Of a stretch of 13,944 nucleotides of DNA, positions 13,307 to 13,944 are shown in pieces. The notes beneath the pieces are model-generated. The model was not told where the DNA came from, searched no databases, and worked only from the letters and a program-made list of their open reading frames with translations. The stretch spans positions 1 to 13,944 of the forward strand of contig VGSX01000068.1 of the NCBI GenBank assembly GCA_016874895.1, given 5' to 3'. The number at the start of each line of letters is the position of its first letter. Positions within the stretch are counted from its first letter, which is position 1. The position numbers were made by a program, and so were the translations under genes. This DNA is from Deltaproteobacteria bacterium. Its GTDB lineage: Bacteria > Desulfobacterota > Desulfobaccia > Desulfobaccales > Desulfobaccaceae.

Positions 13307-13944
13307 GATGTGAGAGGTTATTGTCAATGATCTCTTCTTCTTCCGTTACCAGGTTAATGAAAACATCTTCCAGGGTGAATTCCTGGGTCTTGAGCTCCAG
13401 GAGGTCCCACCCCCGCTGCACGATGGTACGGGCCAGGGCCGGGCGTACCTCGAAAGCCAGATCCGCCTCCAGACTGTAGGCCCCGTTGTCCCGGGCCCGG
13501 AGGCTTTTCACCCCGGGCACGGCCAGGAGCGCGGCCTGCACCTCTGCCACAGGTCCGTGCACCACCAGGTGCAGACGGGCCTCCCGGCCCAGTTGCTGGG
13601 TGAGGTTGGCCGGGGTGTCGCTGGCCACGATCTGGCCTCGGTTGATGATAATGACCCGCTGGCAGAGCTGGCTGACTTCGGGTAAAATATGGCTGCTCAG
13701 GATAATGGTGTGCTCCCCCGCCAGCTGGCGGATGAGCTCCCTGATCTCCACGATCTGGGCCGGGTCCAGGCCGATAGTGGGTTCATCCAGAATGAGCAGG
13801 GGGGGACGGCCCAGCAGGGCCTGGGCCAGGCCCACCCGCTGGCGAAAACCCTTGGAAAGCACCGCGATGAGGGTATGTCTGACCTCTTCCAGGGAGCAGT
13901 CGGCCACGGCCCGGTCCACTTCCCGGCGCCGCTGCTGGCGGTCC
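13290..13944 (-). CDS. ABC transporter ATP-binding protein (GldA-like), 5' end outside window
   Basis: The C-terminal 217 residues of an ABC ATPase are visible; the N-terminus with Walker A and the Q-loop lies beyond the right edge. Seen in order are the signature LSKGFRQRVGLAQALLG, Walker B LLILDEPTIGLDP with the D-loop, the H-loop LSSHILPEVSQL, and a C-terminal regulatory extension of about 100 residues ending FTLEDVFINLV, typical of ABC-2-partner ATPases. The sequence continues as sensible coding to the edge (RRREVDRAV), so a GTG at 13919 is not the start. It should energise the permease and auxiliary proteins encoded downstream in the same operon. The final residues after EEEEIID are encoded by a heptad repeat tract and contain the stop, so the C-terminus may have been lengthened by the repeat. 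Confidence 0.96.
   Translation of the reverse strand, partial: DRQQRRREVDRAVADCSLEEVRHTLIAVLSKGFRQRVGLAQALLGRPPLLILDEPTIGLDPAQIVEIRELIRQLAGEHTIILSSHILPEVSQLCQRVIIINRGQIVASDTPANLTQQLGREARLHLVVHGPVAEVQAALLAVPGVKSLRARDNGAYSLEADLAFEVRPALARTIVQRGWDLLELKTQEFTLEDVFINLVTEEEEIIDNNLSHPQTEN

Noticed and set aside
13268..13327. TTG-started N-terminal extension of the permease
   Set aside because: It would translate the heptad tract, overlap the ATPase gene by 38 bp and add residues not typical of ABC-2 permeases.

Overview
The window is gene-dense, GC-rich chromosomal DNA of a Gram-negative-type bacterium. The gene set (MoeA, a PyrR-led operon, a GldA/F/G-type ABC operon ending in a DUF4340 protein, DUF3108, and a fragment of a B12-binding radical SAM gene) fits an anaerobic member of the Thermodesulfobacteriota (former Deltaproteobacteria, Desulfobacca/Syntrophobacter-like). 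That placement is inference from gene content only. No rRNA, tRNA, CRISPR array, intact transposase or phage gene is visible.

Layout. (1) 31-3303, plus strand: a radical SAM protein, the molybdenum-cofactor enzyme MoeA, and a secreted esterase that starts right after MoeA. (2) 3340-7420, minus strand, transcribed right to left: PyrR, an unrecognised 407-aa protein, YjbQ, and an unrecognised 592-aa protein. The two sides converge at 3303/3340 over a terminator-like hairpin. (3) 7421-7831: a 411-bp divergent intergenic region with an extended -10 promoter facing pyrR, a -35/-10 pair facing the J-domain gene, repeat tracts and an AT-rich palindrome. (4) 7832-9378, plus strand: a small J-domain protein, an exported DUF3108 protein and a single-domain rhodanese. 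A short 5' gene remnant of a B12-binding radical SAM protein (9410-9544) follows. (5) 9601-13944, minus strand: a four-gene ABC transporter operon. In transcription order it encodes an ATPase (cut by the window edge), an ABC-2 permease, a GldG-like auxiliary membrane protein and a DUF4340 membrane protein.

The most striking structure is not a gene. Short degenerate tracts built on a strict 7-bp period recur through the window (3-18, 914-930, weakly 5536-5556, 7451-7478, 7510-7523, 7552-7586, 9514-9555, 9566-9607, 13279-13306). A related 84-bp tract (11298-11381) lies inside the GldG-like gene, in frame, and encodes a charged Lys/Arg/Glu/Asp linker with a 7-residue repeat. Some tracts supply stop codons (the remnant gene, the DUF4340 gene, the ABC ATPase). 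One tract sits exactly where the remnant gene loses its homology-like sequence. They resemble in style the heptanucleotide STRR repeats known from cyanobacteria, and they appear to be reshaping gene ends and one protein here.
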